A stretch of DNA of 57,272 nt, from the NCBI RefSeq assembly GCF_030846195.1, contig NZ_JAVCWH010000014.1, forward strand, positions 1 through 57,272. The letters run 5' to 3'. Numbering within the stretch: position 1 is the first letter of the stretch; each line of letters begins with the position of its first letter. Below are positions 56,794 through 57,272 of this stretch, piece by piece. Made by a program: the position numbers and the translations under genes. A model generated the notes under the pieces. The model saw nothing but the letters and a program-made list of their open reading frames with translations, did no database searches and was not told where the DNA came from. The stretch is from Paracoccus yibinensis. GTDB lineage: Bacteria; Pseudomonadota; Alphaproteobacteria; Rhodobacterales; Rhodobacteraceae.

Positions 56794-57099
56794 GCGGCCC
56801 TGTCCCCGGCGCCGAAGACCTGATGCAGAAGCGCGGGGATCAGGGCGTCGGCGTCCAAGGCCGAGGCGGCGCGGATGGTGCGGATGCGGCGGACCTTGGC
56901 CTGAAGGCGGTCGAACCGGCGTTGGGTTTCCAGCGGCGGCACGGGGACCTCGATGGCGGGCAGTTTCTTCGAGGACAGCGTCTTGTTGCGGGCAATCGTG
57001 CCGGGAGAGTTGCCAACCACGCTCGAAAACCCTTCGGGTGTGCGGAAATAGGCGAGCAGAAAGCCCGGCGTGGCCAATTCCGGGTTCACTTCGCATGTC
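56790..57099 (-). pseudogene. hsdS: Type I restriction specificity subunit HsdS, 3' fragment cut by IS21
   Basis: About 103 codons remain: the C-terminal target-recognition and helical end of HsdS, with LATPGFLLAYFRTPEGFSSV, IARNKTLSSKKLPAIEVPVP, then PLETQRRFDRLQAKVRRIRT (the conserved coiled helix), ending VFGAGDRAA. At 57100 the frame enters an IS21 terminal repeat, so the 5' part of the gene is separated or lost. The IVKLPxPPLExQ-like block is characteristic of HsdS. The stop overlaps the start of the HEPN gene. Confidence 0.82.
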
Positions 57100-57272
57100 T
57101 GTTGATTTCCACCCAGAACTGAGCCGGATAGGCGCGTAATTTCCACTGAGAATTGAGCCATGTGAACCTTTCCCCAAAGCGATGAGCGGCGGGGGTAACG
57201 GGAGTGATCCACATGGGACTTTTGAACATCATTCGACGCATGCACTTGCGGCAGAAGCTGTCGGTCCGCGAG
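57100..57272 (+). mobile_element. IS21-family insertion sequence, left end (partial)
   Basis: The end begins tgttgatttccacccagaac and is followed by a second related repeat, atttccactgagaattgagc (about 57138). Such repeated terminal motifs are typical of IS21. The istA start lies 113 nt in. The other end is outside the window. It interrupts hsdS. Confidence 0.85.
57213..57272 (+). CDS. istA: IS21-family transposase IstA, N-terminal fragment (runs off window)
   Basis: 20 codons are visible, MGLLNIIRRMHLRQKLSVRE, matching the start of IS21-type IstA transposases, where a helix-turn-helix follows. The frame is open to the window edge. A gtaacgggag stretch before the ATG could serve as ribosome-binding site. 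The catalytic domain and the helper gene istB are out of view. Confidence 0.8.
   Translation, partial: MGLLNIIRRMHLRQKLSVRE

Overview
The window is a GC-rich stretch of alphaproteobacterial chromosome. Gene content and protein sequences point to the Rhodobacteraceae, most likely Paracoccus or a close relative: an Mcl1-type malyl-CoA lyase, a class II (B12) ribonucleotide reductase, OlsB/OlsA, ChpT, DUF2842, DUF3553, DUF3422, the hisS-hisZ-hisG block, and a coupled RNA methyltransferase/PIN pair next to edd. No rRNA, CRISPR array, prophage or replication origin was seen. Most of the window is dense core metabolism; accessory DNA is limited to three insertion-sequence pieces and the right-hand edge.

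Layout. 1-178: end of an IS256-family element abutting mcl1. 184-6609: mcl1, a D-amino-acid transaminase, an acyltransferase, pepN and an alanine-rich membrane protein. 6783-9810: transhydrogenase pntAB. 10010-13256: NCS1 transporter, DUF3422 protein, a 24-residue lipoprotein and an ArsC/Spx-like protein. 13260-19734 (minus): DUF442-type phosphatase/sulfurtransferase, gph with a redoxin, nrdJ, olsB-olsA, DUF3553. 19774-24748: chpT, proA, two identical tRNA-Asp genes, anmK, tyrS and a 46-residue protein. 24810-30297 (minus): SPOR protein, then the tightly overlapped nucleoside-salvage operon cdd-deoA-deoB-add-upp. 30424-35265 (plus): maeB, prpE, a VOC protein. 35262-42484: aroA, alkD, a lipoprotein, moaA, ispG, thiN, DUF2842, purA. 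42625-47968: ftsY, a decayed IS630 element, hisG, hisZ, hisS. 48020-55921: slyX, then the Entner-Doudoroff genes pgi, pgl, zwf (minus) and edd (plus) around an RNA methyltransferase/PIN pair, then tRNA-Ser. 56206-57272: a HEPN-motif protein coupled to the 3' part of a type I restriction hsdS gene that is cut by an IS21 element.

How the genes work together. zwf-pgl-pgi and edd supply the upper Entner-Doudoroff pathway. Both promoters carry nearly the same 14-bp palindrome between -35 and -10, which suggests one shared repressor. mcl1, maeB and prpE fit growth on acetate and propionate, and prpE is preceded by two perfect TTTGCAAA boxes of the kind bound by short-chain acyl-CoA regulators (ScfR/PccR). 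pntAB, maeB and zwf all feed NADPH. cdd-deoA-deoB-add-upp recycles nucleosides.

Most interesting signals: (a) the HEPN protein translationally coupled to hsdS beside a tRNA-Ser; (b) the shared zwf/edd operator; (c) the TTTGCAAA boxes at prpE; (d) a family of about 49-bp intergenic hairpin repeats, one of which appears to have been separated from ftsY by an IS630 insertion in the ftsY stop codon; (e) the RNA methyltransferase/PIN nuclease pair. Start sites were chosen from ribosome-binding sites and gene overlaps. Family assignments rest on recognising motifs and sequence patterns, since no search was run.
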